A stretch of 64,000 bases of DNA from Cryptomeria japonica (taxonomy: Eukaryota > Streptophyta > Pinopsida > Cupressales > Cupressaceae): contig NC_081412.1 in the NCBI RefSeq assembly GCF_030272615.1, forward strand, positions 38,942,911-39,006,910, read 5' to 3'. The translations under genes were made by a program, and so were the position numbers. A model generated the notes under the pieces. That model did no database searches and was not told where the DNA came from. It saw nothing but the letters and a program-made list of their open reading frames with translations. How positions within the stretch are numbered: the stretch's first letter is position 1; every line of letters begins with the position of its first letter. This document shows positions 23,451 to 38,400 of this stretch, piece after piece.

Positions 23451-26400
23451 GTAGTTTTGATATCTGGTTTCCGGTTTTTATAAATTGATCTGTCGATTTA
23501 TTGGGTGCAAATATGCCTACTATTTTCATGACCTCTACAAAGCTGTTTTGAATGAAAAACTTAAGGCGCCCAATCCATTCCTTTTGGTTTTTAAAGGGTA
23601 TCGAATTTTCTTGGTAGGTAATTGTAATTCAATTTTAAGCGTTGATGACATCTATTGGCAACACAATATGTAAGATTTACAATGTCGATATTACTTCTGA
23701 TTTACATATTAATCGAGCGATTTGATATTAGTGTAAATTTGCGAGACAATTTTCATTGATTTTTTGTATATTGTTTGAACTGGTAAAACACAAGGGATCT
23801 AAGGAACATCGCTTAGTGTCTGTGAAAAATTGATTTTCTATGCTATCTTTCAAATTAATTTTTAAAACTCTGATAATATCTATAAGGGCGTACTCCAAGG
23901 TGTTGTGGTCTGGTGGATGAGATGAAGCTTGCCATGCCAAAGACCAGCAACAAATCCCCATACACCTAGAGTATTATGATGTGTGAGTGTGTTGAATTTG
24001 AGAGTTTGATTGGAGGACTCAGAAAAAAGGAGATGGAGGTGATGTTGCTTTCCCAGGCTAAATTAATTTTACAAAAAGATTTTGCCTAAAGTTTGAACGG
24101 AGGAGACCTAAAAAGGAGGCTGAGGTGCCATACCTTTCGTTATTGAAATTTATTTAAAAAAATTGCCTTGCAGAATTTATAAATTTGACTCGAGGGATCT
24201 GTAAGATGAAAATGCAGTCTAATGGGTTTCCGTAGTAAAATTGAGATGAAGAAGAGCTTTTGCCCAATGTTGATAAAAATATCCCTGACAAGCACAATTC
24301 CAATAAAAAAATATGGCTAAAATGGAGAAAACCCTAGCATCAAGGGCATAGATCTTTTTTTACTAATATATTGTAGTTCATTGTAAATTTTTAAAACTTT
24401 TTAAGCGAAGATAAAAAATAAAATAGAAAATGAAAACTAAGCCGAGATAATTAACTAGCATTAAACTTCTACATAGGAGTCGTAGTGGAACTAGTGGGAG
24501 TGTCATAATAGCTAATCCTAATGCATCTGGTTCCAATAAATCAATTGCCGATTTGGATTCTCTCAATGATGAGCAATATGACCATTTGTTTGTTGTAATA
24601 ATTCTTATTAATTATTTTAGTCAGATTTACAAACCTTTTAATTCTTTAATTTCAGATTTACAAAAATACATGAAACAAGCAAATTGGGTAAACTGCAAGT
24701 TTCATCAAATCACTCCAAACTGAAATATCATTGAAATAACGAACTCCAGAGTGTCTTACAACAGCAAAATATTCAGCAACATTTATTGTTATAATCAACA
24801 AACAAACTGAAATTAACATCTACAATGTTCACTTGCAATGCTTCTGAAAGTCACCTACAATCTATTACAAAAATTTGCAACTACAAAGCATGAAATGCAA
24901 ATGCAACCCCTGTGAGATTTCTCCTAGAAACCCTTGGATCTATTGCCCTTGAGTCTCTAACCTCCTTGGTTTATCAGCCCAGAGATCAATTCTTCATTGG
25001 TTTAGCAGCCTCTGATGAAAATAGCATAAGCTTGTTAGCAAAAGTGAGAGAGAATGAATTATTCTTTCCAACTCAAACCGGATAAATAGAACATATTCAA
25101 ACTCAATCTTGGGCACCCAAATCAAATGCCTAGGAGGGAAAAATGCTCGAGTTCCCAATTATAAACATCCATTTCCTTTCTGGCAACCATCTCCTAACAT
25201 GTGATGTCCCCTACTAGTTTAGTACCTGATTATTAGTCATAATGCTATTCAGAATAGTTTCTTGATACGTACTTTAAGGGACACTTTTAACTATATCAAA
25301 AACTGACTGCACTTTAATTAATGGCTGACATGATTTATTTGTCATACCAGAATTATCATTAAAGGAAATTTGAGCGTAAGCTAGTTTATACCTTGCCTTG
25401 TAGCTGGAATTCTGATCCTGGATGATCCTGCAATCACAAGGGTGTGCACACACTATACCTACAGCATATAAATGTTATGAGTTAAGTAATAACATCAACA
25501 CGTAGACAGAGGAAAGTATCTTGGACTAAATGGGAGAGCAAGAGCTTCTGTCTACCAGATCCAAGGTCTGGTTACTCTTAACCCCCTTGCTAGATGGGTA
25601 GATCCCCTATGCTGCCCACTTAATTCTTAAGACAGTATGACTTCTTCTCTGTCTTGGGTAGACTGGCAGGGAGATTGTAACTGGCTTCTTGGCTTCACTG
25701 GTCTCTGACCACATGACAGCCCCTCGTAGCTACTGATTACTCTCTCCAGGGCTCTCACCAAGATAGAGATGAACTTCATATCTAATATCTCTATAAAGTA
25801 TTCAGATTTTTAAATCAAATGTATTACTCCTATAACCTCTATCAGTGAAGTAGACTTGAGTACATAATCAGATTATACAGACATTGTCACAACAACATAT
25901 TTAACAGTTGTATATTCAAACAGGATTAATTCTGTATGAACAGATCATATGATTTAATCAGAACGTAATTAAGTTGAACATAAACCGCAGATTATCTACC
26001 ATTACATATAAGCAATCGATGTGCTCCAGTTAGAAGATAATGTTATCGGTTGGGGTCTCTTATGACCATACATTTGTTGGGAAGTAGTAAACACACCAGT
26101 GCGTAGCCGCAACTAGATTCAGTTTAATTCGAAGTAATTAAATGCAGGACATCGTGGATATGCCCGTTCCTTAGTATGTGCTAGGATGGAAACGTGGATG
26201 CCCGACGCTGTCTTTGGGTGATGGTTTCTTCTTCTGTAAACAGGGTACTGTCTTCCCAAATTCTCCGTGTGTCTCCAAACCTCCCCGTGACCCTATTTAA
26301 GTCGGGGAAACATCACGATGGAAGAGGGAGAGAAATCACGTCTTTTCCTAGAGTCATGACTTCTTGCCGAAGTCGTATTACCTTATCGCCCGATAGTGTT

Positions 26401-29400
26401 GGTTAATATTCATAACAATTAGTCGGTTAATTTACTGTTTATTAGTCATGACACAGATTATCTACACAGATCTTTATGTAACTAAAAATACATAATACAT
26501 TTATCCATTAATTAGATGTGTACATGTGCCATTGAACAAATCAATAAGATAAATATATTCATGCAAATGTCGATGTATATAATTACATGATGAATTGATA
26601 ATTACAGAGTTATGATAACGTAGGGTTATTGCTGGTACATGACATAACATGCCATTTTAAAATTGTCGATTTTATCAACTTCTATTTTCAGTTTGCAAGA
26701 TAAAGTTGCTACTTCTCATACGATCTTTTGGATTGTAGAAGCAAAGTCAAATGAGCAATGAGATTCAAAAAGTTGTTAAAACTAGCCTTTCCAAAAAGCC
26801 ACGCCATTACTTGAGTATTTGATTATAAATAACATCTTTTGATGATAAAATATTATTTTTGATTTAATTGAATCATGAGAAAAGATAGTATTTTTCTAGT
26901 CTATCCAATAGTCCTAGTTTACTATTTTGGACAGTCAAGCTTACTATAAATAATAAGTTCTATTTTTGAAAAGGGGACATTACATTTGTGTAGCGCTTGA
27001 GTTTGACCTTGACCATTGACTAATTTCATATTTTCTAGATAATATACATTATACACCTATATGACATTCTATTCCATGACTTGTTTTTAATATTTTGATT
27101 GCATTTTCTTTTTGGTTATTTTGATTCATATCACATTGATATTATTATTAATTTAGTTCTTATTGTTGGAGTAATTAGGTGACTCCACAACACCCCGAAG
27201 ATCCCTAAAAGACCAAAACAGATTCCACAAGAGAGAATGGCAAGAAAGATTGCTTTAATAATGCAAGATTTATTGAAGTGATAATTGAGGATACAAAATG
27301 TACATGAGAAGCCTTGCTTATAAAGGCAAGGTGATGAGGTAGGATGACAACTACCCTTAATGCAAACGTTAAATGCATGATGCAATTATTAAATGCTAAC
27401 TGACTAAAAGTAAATAATGAGACAGAATGCCAACTTTGATAACTAATTGAGAACCTAAGTAAACTTAAGATGTGAATAGGTTCCCACTAATAACTAGATA
27501 GGTAATAACCTCATTCACACTAACACTTATTCTATTTTTTTATATATTTTGTATGGCCACGAGCCATAACAAAGTGTGGAGCCTTAAAATGTTGGTAGAT
27601 TCCGTATGCATCCATGCCAATATTGGTACCCTGAAAACTTAGCTTATTAACTTGTTCTACTGAAAGTCACCCTCTCCTTTGCTTGTCATTCTAGCTGTGT
27701 ATGCAGGATTCATAAACACAACAAAAATCGTTTGGGGAAAAAATCAACAAACCAAAAGTATAAGGTGTTTTGAAAAAATCTTATTTAAAAAAATGTATAA
27801 AATTGTAGAAAAGAGACTAGAACTACTTTTTTCCTTTTTGAAACTTAATGGCATTTCTATAGCATAGAGATACAAGAAGCAAATAAAGTAGAGAGTTTAA
27901 CCCTTGAGTTGTAGAAAATAGGATTTTGTTTATATTGTTATGTGTTGGAATCAAGGAACATTGAGAGGGGGGCAGGGGTGAATCATTGTTCTGCAATTTT
28001 TAGCTTTATTAACTTGTTCTTTCAACCACTTAATGAAAATGAACAAACAAATGCAGAAACACAAGGCAATCAGCAACAACACCATAACACCGAGATTTTA
28101 TACGTGGAAAACCAGGTCAAGGGAAAAACCACGGTGGGGAATGAGACCCACAAAATGAGTATACTCAAATATAATGTTTACAATGGAATGCACATGCATT
28201 TAGGCACATTGTCTAGAGCTCACTGCTCAAAATATCAAGGGCTACAACCCTAGGAAGACTCATTGTCTTACAATATCTTATACAAAGGATAATTGGAATG
28301 TCTGAACTGAAAAACAACATCTACAAATGCTAAAATACAGTTCCGGTTAAGCACAAAACTCTTAATCTCATATTGCTTCGTTCCACTGTTTTGCAATATT
28401 GCGGAGCATAAATCCTTCACTTGTGTACGTGAAACTGCGCACAATCGATTACAAACACTTTTCACACACCCCCCGACATCCAAAATGATCATATCCATCG
28501 GTCTTATGTATCTTGCAACACGAAATTATATCTTCTACATGTCAACTTCAAGAACATTATACAAATAATGAAACGTGCATACATAGTCGACTCAATCCGA
28601 ACTCCAATGCATATGCAGACCAAAAAGAATTGTCCACACGCTTCCCAAATGTCAACCAAATATCCTCGATCACAAAAACAAATACCAAAATTATTCCATC
28701 AATTCCGCACAACGATCAACTAACCAATACGTTCATACCACATTGATCAACCCAAAAACCTGTATAGCGGATCTTCTAATTCACATGACAATCATCACCG
28801 GAGGCTAAGATTTTGGAATAAGATACTCTAGACATCTAACAATCTTCCTCTAGCTCCGCAACACAAAATATTCAACAAAAATGAAATGCCAACCAAAATA
28901 CTACGTTCTGCCGGATACTCTGTTCTATCTTGCCAGACTTAACCAAATCTTCATTCTGACTTCCGGTAGGATCAAATTACACACTGCGCATGGAGTAATT
29001 GACTTGGGTTGCCATCAATGACAACACTGGATGGCTTGTGCAGTGTCTCTTGCCAACAACCTCCCCCTTTGACATTGATGGCAACACTTGGTGAAAAATG
29101 ACTAAGTGTCAGAATCAATACCAAATATGTATACTGCAAAACTTAAAAAATTCAACAACTCTAGAACTCCCCCTAAGATGAATGCAACATTTTTCACTAC
29201 CCTACACTCCAGGTAGGGATCTACATGCCAAAAATTTACCCAAAATTCTATATACAGTGGCATATATATACTCAGGCCTTACTAACTTACATACACTTGA
29301 AAATGTCTGCAAAAATGTTTTTCAAAGAGTTCGAGTGGTTGTCCTAGCCCTTCTTGAGACGTTCAAGAACAAATATGAGGCCACTGAAAAGATAAGCTTG

Positions 29401-32400
29401 CATCTTTGCCGACTTGAGATTGAGCATTGTGTCCAACTTGGGAGTGATGCAGCTCCGAAGTTCACCAACTCTGCCAATAATTTTGTCCTGTGACATGACT
29501 TAACCGCCTCTTGTAGATTCTATAAGTCTAGTGGTTGTATCAGGCATTAACTGGTTGATCTTTTGGTGCAATGGCAACCGCACTTGTAACAGTTATGTAC
29601 ATTGCATTGCACAAAGCATACCTTATAGTGTGTAAATAATAACTAGATGGTTACAATTGATAAAATTTCAATAACAATATAGTTTGTACAAAGTCAAGAT
29701 ATAAACTAAGTACAAATTTCCAAAAAATTAAATGTAGTGATTGACTTTTGCTACTACGAATAGCCCTATGCTAGAGGGCTACATGTCTTGATGATGAAGC
29801 TCCTAGTTCAGAGCTTCTCCGAAGTTGTCCAACCTCATTACTATCCAAGTTGGCCTCTAGGATCTCAAAATCCTTAGGCTTAAGAAGATCATTAGAAAGA
29901 TTGTTTTCCTTTGCTAAGAAAACATAATAAATTACAAAACAGGAATCAACTATTTTATATTTGTGATTTAATAGTACTTGAAATTTCTAGAATAATGTGA
30001 GAAAACTATATTAAGAGCGTGGAAAGGGAATTAATTATATGACAAAGGAAGCAATTACACAGTTTATCTTAATAGGTTTTGACTCAAATAGCTTAGGATA
30101 GAGCTATAGAAAATGCTTTTGAAACAAAATCTTTCATCTCAAAAGACCATAAATGATATTGAAATGTTCTCATTGATAACTATTATAGCAGATTTGTAAA
30201 ACTGTAAACAAAGTGTTAAATATTTTTCCATTAGATAATAATGACCTTCTAGTACAAAAGAAGAGATCAAGTTATTGAGCCACAATTTTAGCTATTATTA
30301 TTCAAGTAATTTCCCTTGATTTTGTGTATAAGTCAATGGAGTTAAAAACATTGATGGGCTTCGAGTTGAGAATTTGAGAGATTATAGGTACAAGGTTCAA
30401 TGAAAATTCAAAGCACAAGACATTCTCTTTCAATGAGATATTTGCTGCCAAAATCTATCTAGATCGTTAAAGAGAAAATATGAGGCCCGCTTTGGAAGGG
30501 ATTATGATAAACCCACAAGACTAGGGCATGACTTCTCTCAAGGCATGTATTAGTTTTTTGATACCTATTTAATATGCATGGAATGCTATGCTATATTTCT
30601 AAAGAATTCATGTACAATTCCTGTCAAAGAAACGGGACTCGGACTCGACAAGGCCGACTTGGACTCAAACTTGGGACTTCAAGTCAGACTCGCCTTCAGA
30701 CTTAGCTGGACTGGGGAAAGTGAAAAACTCAAGAAATTTAGAGATTTTTAAAGATTTAAAACTTGTTTCATGCACCCTTTATTGAATACACCTTAAAGAC
30801 ACAATAACATCATCAAACTCGGCTCATTTGATTACATACACAAGTATACATCAATCACATAAGCATAAACTCAAATTGCAGATGAAGGAAATAACAAACA
30901 TAGATATATAAATTTTGTCAAATGTATACAATATTACAAAACTCATGGAATAAAAAATCCATGTCATCATATGATCATCATCAAATGTTCCATACAAATA
31001 CTAAAGGTAATACAACTACCAGCCTATGGCTCAGAAGAGCGTGCACCCTCTGGCCCTGGTACCTTGCAAAGGCGTCTAAGGTAGGTCCTGGATGATTCGG
31101 CAGCCATAGCCGCTCCCCATGACACCATGCCATGCTCACCAACAGCAGGAACATCTGTGTCACTAACTGCCTCTGAATCTCCTGTCTCTGCTCCTCCTCT
31201 GCCATGGCTACAACCTCAACCTTTATATCTACCTGGTCAATCCAATCAGTGTCATCATCACTAAAGACAGCCATAGGATCTGTCTCAGTGGCCCACTCTA
31301 CATCAGGATCAACCTCATCTAGAATGATAGGAGAGATGTCAGCTAATGCATTCTTTCTCATTTTCAAGTGGAGGTTGTAGTGAACAAAGACGAGATCATT
31401 CATCTTCTCCACGGATAATCTATTGTGCCTCTTGGAGTGTATGTGCTCAAACATACTCCAATTGCGCTCACAACCAGATGCGCTGCATGGGTGGCTCAAG
31501 ATGCGAATGGCCAACTTCTGAAGATTTGGTGTCATTGGGCCAAAATAGCTCCACCAATTATCTGAGTTTGAAATGAGAAAAATAAATAAAATCAGTCTCA
31601 CTCATAATTTCATTTAACAATATACAATAAAACTAAAATTAAGACTTACAATTTATTTTTACATGGCATCATAGTTGTCCTACTTTCTTTGGCGATAGGA
31701 CGAGAGGCCTCCCCTTGTGCATTTGAGAACAACTGTAGCTTTCGAATAAGCTCTGTTTGAGTAGAACCAACAGGTGCCATCTTCTCCATGATTGAGTATA
31801 GCCCATTAAGGACCTCCACATCAGCCTTGAAAGTAGGGCTAAAATGGAATGCCGGATTTAGATAATAGGCTGCTGCATGGATGGGCCTATGAAGCTGATG
31901 ATGTCATCTCCTATCAATGATCTCCCAACAAATGGGACCATACTTGCTCTCATCTCCTCCATAGACGGATTTGATGCCCTCCTTCGCCCTATCCATGCCC
32001 TGATATATGTAGCCCATTGCGAGCTTTTCTCCATCCGCAACTCGCAACAGAACCACCAAGGGCTTAACAAACTGCAAAATTGAAAATATTGTGTAATTTA
32101 GAAAAATGAGCAAATAAGAGAATATGATGAATAAGTTATAAAACAAAAACTTAAATTGTAGAATTTATAGAAAATTTACCTTCACTATCTCATCACAAGG
32201 GATCCAAAAGTCTCGCTCATCAAAAATGCAGTTTGCCATATCTTTCCTTGCAAGGGTGTAGCATAGGATGAGGAAGACCACTCCTCACCAACAATCATAC
32301 GTCTCAATGCCGACTTACAGCGAAGCATGGACTGCAATGTGATGAAGTTTGTGGCAAATCCTGTGATTCTTGGATGAGCTAACTCCTTCTGCTCTGTGTA

Positions 32401-35400
32401 TTGTCTCATAAGAGCCAACACCCATGAATGATTATATACAAATTTGCACACATTTCTCGCCCTTTCTACACATCTCTTGACCTATGGCAGTTTTCTAATA
32501 TCCTCCAACATGAGGTGAATGCAATGGGCGACACATGGAGTCCAAACTATAGATGGGTGCCTCTCCATCAATAGTCTACTTGCAACAACATAATTTGTTG
32601 CATTGTAATTAATGAAGTTACAAAATAGTAATTAATTTGCAAACAAAATTAGTTTGTAATCAAAAGTTTACTTGCAGCAACATAATTTCCTGCATTGTCG
32701 GTCACCACTTTTACCGCATTCTCCTCACCCACCTCATCAATCACCTCCTCTATCTGCTCACATAGGTAGGTGGCATTCTTGCAATGGGCAAAGGCATCAA
32801 TGGACTTGATGAAAATGGTGCCCCTTGAAATCAAAAAATAAAGCAAGATCAATGATCATTCAATAAATCAGTAAATGAAAAATAAAAAATTAATGACTAA
32901 ATGAAACTAAAATTAATCAATCACTTGTGGAAGAAACAAGAAAATTAACGAGAGTTCTATTTCTCCTATCCGTCCAACCACCAGTCATGATGGTGCAACC
33001 TTTATTGGTCCATACTTGGCGTTGATCAGCCAATTCCTTCTTCACATCATTCACCATTTAGTCAAAATGGGTCCCCTCAAATCAGACTCAGAAGGGTTTT
33101 TGAACCCTGCCCGCATATGGTAAGGGCATCAACCATTTCTTGCCAATAAGGAGATTTGTCACAAATAATTTAAATGAGATAAGTATGTACTAATGAACTA
33201 TGTAGTATGTACTATGTACGACAAAAAACAAAATGAACAATCAAAGTATAAAAATTAAAACAATCAAACATAAAACATTTACCTGGCTGTGAAGAATGGA
33301 ACACTGTCGTAGACCCAAAACCTGCCAACTGCCATTTTAGCGTCATCATGGACCTCCTTGTTCCAACCCATGCTCTCAAGCAACTGTTGGGACCCAGGAT
33401 TAGTGCGAGGGGCAAAGAAGATATCCAACCTAGATTTACGAATTCTAGATCCAATGCTAACACTCCCACTACCATTAGCAGTGCTAGGAACATGAGAAGT
33501 GGCACTTGCAGAAGCAGAAGCGGAAGCACCACCAGTAGCAAAGTGAGTGGGACGATATGGAGGTAAGGAAGAAGGGCCTCCAACACAACCTAAAGGTGTC
33601 CCTAAAGCTGCCCCTCTTCCAATGGCTGCGAGATCCTCCTTTTGCTTCTTTTTCTTTTCAATTTCTTCAACCATTACATAGCACTCGCATATGGCCGTAG
33701 TCGTTGCTTCAATGCATCGGTCGACATCATGCCCACGCACACCGACAATATGGTATTTCAATCTATATATGCCTCCATGGAATATTGTTTTGCAAAAAAA
33801 TCACTTTGTCTGCCCCCTTTTTTGCCTTAGAAAATCCTCATGAAATTTCCAAGTAGGGTCCTTTCTAATGGGGCGTCTAGAAGAACTAGAAGACATTGTA
33901 TTATAGTTTTGTGAAACTTGAGGCAAATAAGAAAGTGAATGTTGCTGCAATAAAACATTACAAATACAAAAAAAAATCAATACATTCATTCTTTGTTGTG
34001 CATTCATTCTCACTGAACATTTTTTTCAAAAAACTAAGTTAGGGTTTGTATATTTAAAAAATAAATAAATTGTAGGGTTTGACAAACCTTACAGTTTTTT
34101 TTTTAAAAGAATTTACAAACCCTACATAGTAACATACAAAAGATTTTGGAAGAAAATGTAAAACTTTAAAAATAAATGAATAGAAAATGGAATTTTTGCA
34201 TACAAGAAACAAAAAAATGTCAAAAATCAATCTTATGTCTTACAACAATCTTGAAATGAACTGCAAACTCTTCCTATCCAACTCTTGATGCACCAAATCC
34301 AAACACAATGCAGCCCCAATGTGATAAATGGAAGAAATCTTGAGCTTCCTCCTTGCTGGTTTTTCTTCAATGCACCCTTGTTTTTCTTCACAACTCACTT
34401 TACTCCTATTTTTGCAAGTGAATGAAATGAAGTTCACTTTTAGGGGCTAAGGATAAATAACAAAACAAAAAAGACTTTTAGGGGCTAAGGATAAACAACA
34501 AAAAAAGAAGTTAAAAAAACTTTTTAAAATGTTTATTTTTTGCCATTTTTTCTAACCCAGCCGGCGACCGAGTTTGAGGCATGGGACTCGCGGAGTTTTG
34601 CAAATTTAGGCCAAACTTGCCAACTCGGTGAGTCTGGCGAGTCTATCATCTTGGACGAGGCCGAGTCCGATACTTCTCACTTTATTATACAATTGTCACT
34701 ATACTTGCTCGTCATCGAAACTTGATGGCCAATGTCAAATTGAAGCTCCAAATTATCACACTTTGTTAGCATCTAAAAAGGAAATTTGTCCCAACTTAAC
34801 CTTGGTAATCTAAACCTTAGATGGAAAACTCTGCGCGCCATAGGAAAACTTGTGAGCCCAAATGGCGCGCAAGTCACTCGCTGCAATACTCGGCAGTGAG
34901 TTTAAGTAATGCCCGCCACGATTTTTGGGCGTCAAAATCGCCAAAACTCGCAGAAAATTGACCCTAAACTTGGCACGAAACACAAAACAAAACGACTTAA
35001 GTCCGGAAAGGTGGAAATATTTTGGTATTTCATTTCATTGCGTGACGACGGGAGCAAAAAAAAGCACGAACTTCAGCTTTCAAGTTTCCATTTGAACAGT
35101 TCTAACTTCTAAGGATTTGTTTAAATTTTTAATATCGATTTTTAGTATTTTTGATATCAATTTCTTCCTGAAAGTATATATATTACTTATTATTATTGTA
35201 TAATGTATATTAAAAATTATTACACCGTAATAATTTTTAATATACATGTTGTGACGTATTCACACATCGCCCCATTGCAAATGGGGACCCCTGCTTTTTG
35301 CTTTCTAGGGTTTGTTTTCTAGGTCTTTTAGGGTTTTGTCTATTAGCCTTTAGCTTTCGAGTGTCGCCAAGGGGATCACCTGGATAGCAGGTTCTGCTTG

Positions 35401-38400
35401 AGTGAGGTCAAGTTGATGAGTGATGAAGTCTGGAATGTCCTGATCCTGAAATTTGGCTAAGTCTGTAATGCCCTGATCCTGAAATTTGACTAAGTTTGGA
35501 AAACTGAAAATCCTCCAAAAACTTGATTTTGCAATATAGCTCCTGGAGGTCTGAAACCACTCTCAAACATCTTGAAAGTATATATGGAATATAACTTAAA
35601 GTATAAGAACTTCTTTCTTATACTTAAATGTTATATTCCATAAAATGATCCTGACGGAGAGTTCAAAAAGTCAAATTTCGCTCCTTACCCTTCTAAAGGG
35701 TCCAAAGCGAATTTCGCTCCTGACCCTTCCAAAGGGTCCAGAGTGAAATTCTCCATATGACATTCTAGTTTGACCCAAACTTAGAACCAACTCGTTCCCA
35801 GGCATCTTTGAGCGCAAAACACTTGTTTGGATGGAGAAATGTGAAAATGAAGTCAGGATTTTGGCCAAGATTAGGAATTTCGCTCTTGACCCTTTCGAAG
35901 GGTCCAGAGTGAAAATCCTTATACACCTCAATTTATCACTTATCAAGACCAAGTTGCTAGTTTCCAAGGCATGTGTGGAGGTGTTTTTGAATGTTCTTGC
36001 CTTGAGAGGGAGTTGGATGATTTCAAAGATCAAGATTTTGCTTAAAAAGTGATAATCACTCCTGACCCTTCCAAAGGTTCTAGAGCGAAAATCAACCTAG
36101 GACTCATTTCTTGCCTTATTTGGTCAAATTGAAAAGTCTAAGGCATGTTGAGAGAGAAAATGGGCATATTGAAATCTTTAAGGACGTTTGAAGGAGTTAA
36201 GGAATGAGTGTTTTAGCCAAGGAAGGAAATTTCGCTCCTGACCCTTCCAAAGGGTCCAGAGCGAAATTCCTTGCAAGCCTATATTTTTAACCTTGCTTGA
36301 GCTTAAAACCTTGTTCCTAGGGCGAAGAAAGATGAGAATTTACCTTGCAATAAAGATTGGGTTTGAAAGAATGATGATTTTGGTCTAAAAAGGGAAAATC
36401 GCTCCTGACCCTTCCAGAGGGTCTAGGGCGAAATTGAGCAAAATCTATCTTTTCCCTTAGTTTCATGCCAAATCTAGTGTGGATCATGATTAAAGAAGGC
36501 CTTAGGAATGACTCCAAATTGCCAATGATTATCAAGATTGAAGGAATTGAGCCCAAATGAGAAAAACCGCTCCTGACCCTTCCAGAGGGTCCAGAGCGAA
36601 AAACACTAAAACCATCCTTTTCTCCAAATTTTGGGCAAGGCCAAGCTTAGACATGGGTGTAAAATGACATTTGAATTGCCTTGAAGTTGGGTTGGATTGC
36701 TAAGGATGCAAGTTTTGATGCCAAGAGGAAAATTCGCTCCTGACCCTTCCAGAGGGTCCAGGGCGAAATTTCCAAATGCTCCTATTTTCCTTGCATTTCA
36801 AGATGAGATTTTGGTTTTCATGACTTGAAGGGGAGTAAGGCAAGATGTTTTATGCCATGGAAGTGATTTGAAGATGAAAGGATTGGAAAATAGGCCTAAA
36901 ACCTAAAAATCACTCCTGACCCTTCCAGAGGGTCTAGGGCGAAAATCTCAAAATCCCCTATTTTGCCCTGCAGGAACGAACCAAGCTTGGATGGAGTGAA
37001 AGAAGAAGACCTTTGCCTAGCCTTGAGGGGTGGATTCAAGACAAAATGATGAAGAAGTAAGCTCAAGCAAGAAAAATCGCTCCTGACCCTTCTAGAGGGC
37101 CCAGGTCGAAATTCACATGTTCACCTAATTTCCTCTTGAAAAATGATATAAAATTGAAATGCAAGACTTTGATTAGGTCAAAGCACACATGAACTCACCT
37201 TCCAAGAGGTTTTGGAGCCAAGGAATGAGGTATTCAAGACTTAATTTGAAAAATTGCTCCTGACCCTTCCAAAGGGTCCAGGGCGAAGTCATCAGGAACT
37301 TTCATTAAGCCTTAATTAAACTTCCATATTCCCAAATTTTTACCAAATTTGCTAAAATTAAAACATTTGGGGAGGTTAAATTAAGTTCGCATAATTTGAG
37401 GCCTTTGTAATTGAATTAATTAATTTTCAAGCCTTAAAATAAATGTAAAAATCCACCCTTAAAGCTTTGAAATTAATTCAAAAATGAAAAAATTAAGTTG
37501 AGCGCTCAATATTTGTTATTTGCCTTTATTTGCCAAGTTGGCCATCCTTCAAAAGGGGGGTTTTATTTCATTTTATTTCCTTTTTGTCAAGTCGGCCTCA
37601 ACAAGAATTAGGGTGAGCACCCTATATAAGGAAGGAGTATTGTTTCAAAATTCAAATCATTCATTCATTCCTTCTTATGCGAACTTGAAGAGCACATTTG
37701 GAGGTGCGAAATTGAGCAAGTTGGAGGATAATTTCCAGATTTTGGGAGGTATTTGAAGGCGAATTTCCAGATTTTGGAGAAGCTAGTGGAAGGTGAGGCC
37801 TTTTGGAGGCTAATGAAGGCATAATTCATCCAAAGGAAGACCACAATTCAACCCTTGTCTAGCAAAGTCCGGTCCTCTTTCATCATTTTCCAAGGTTTTA
37901 TAGTTAGGCTTTCAAAGGAGAAGGTATGAAGAATCATTTTGAAGTTCGTATTCAAGATTTATTTTGATTTCATTGCCATTAATTTGAAAAATTAGAATTT
38001 TGGATTTATCATGTCATTTCCAAATTAATATCTTAAATCATTCTCTTGGAAGGTCCTAAATTCTATGCTTTAAGGTTTGATGCTCAAAGACTAACTTTAA
38101 TCTTTTGTGTAGGCATCAAATGGCGACCCCGGAGTCGGAAGATCAACTACCTGGCAAACCCTCATCAAAGAAGATCAAGTCAGGACAAGGATGATGTCCT
38201 CCAATCCAGCATCATTAAGGATGACCTTCTCCATCTATCTTCCAGTCCAGCATTTGAAGGAAAGCATCACCAAATTGAGAATCAACCAAGTGTTAGACAA
38301 GGTGGCATCCTAGTCATCACTCCTCCAGTCGGGTTGGTCCACCTCAGCATGTCTAGATTCAATGTACTTGACTCATTAAAGGTGGCACAAACTTCGATGT

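Noticed and set aside
31346-31576. 76-codon + strand frame over the hAT C-terminal region
   Set aside because: It is antisense to the recognisable transposase dimerisation domain.
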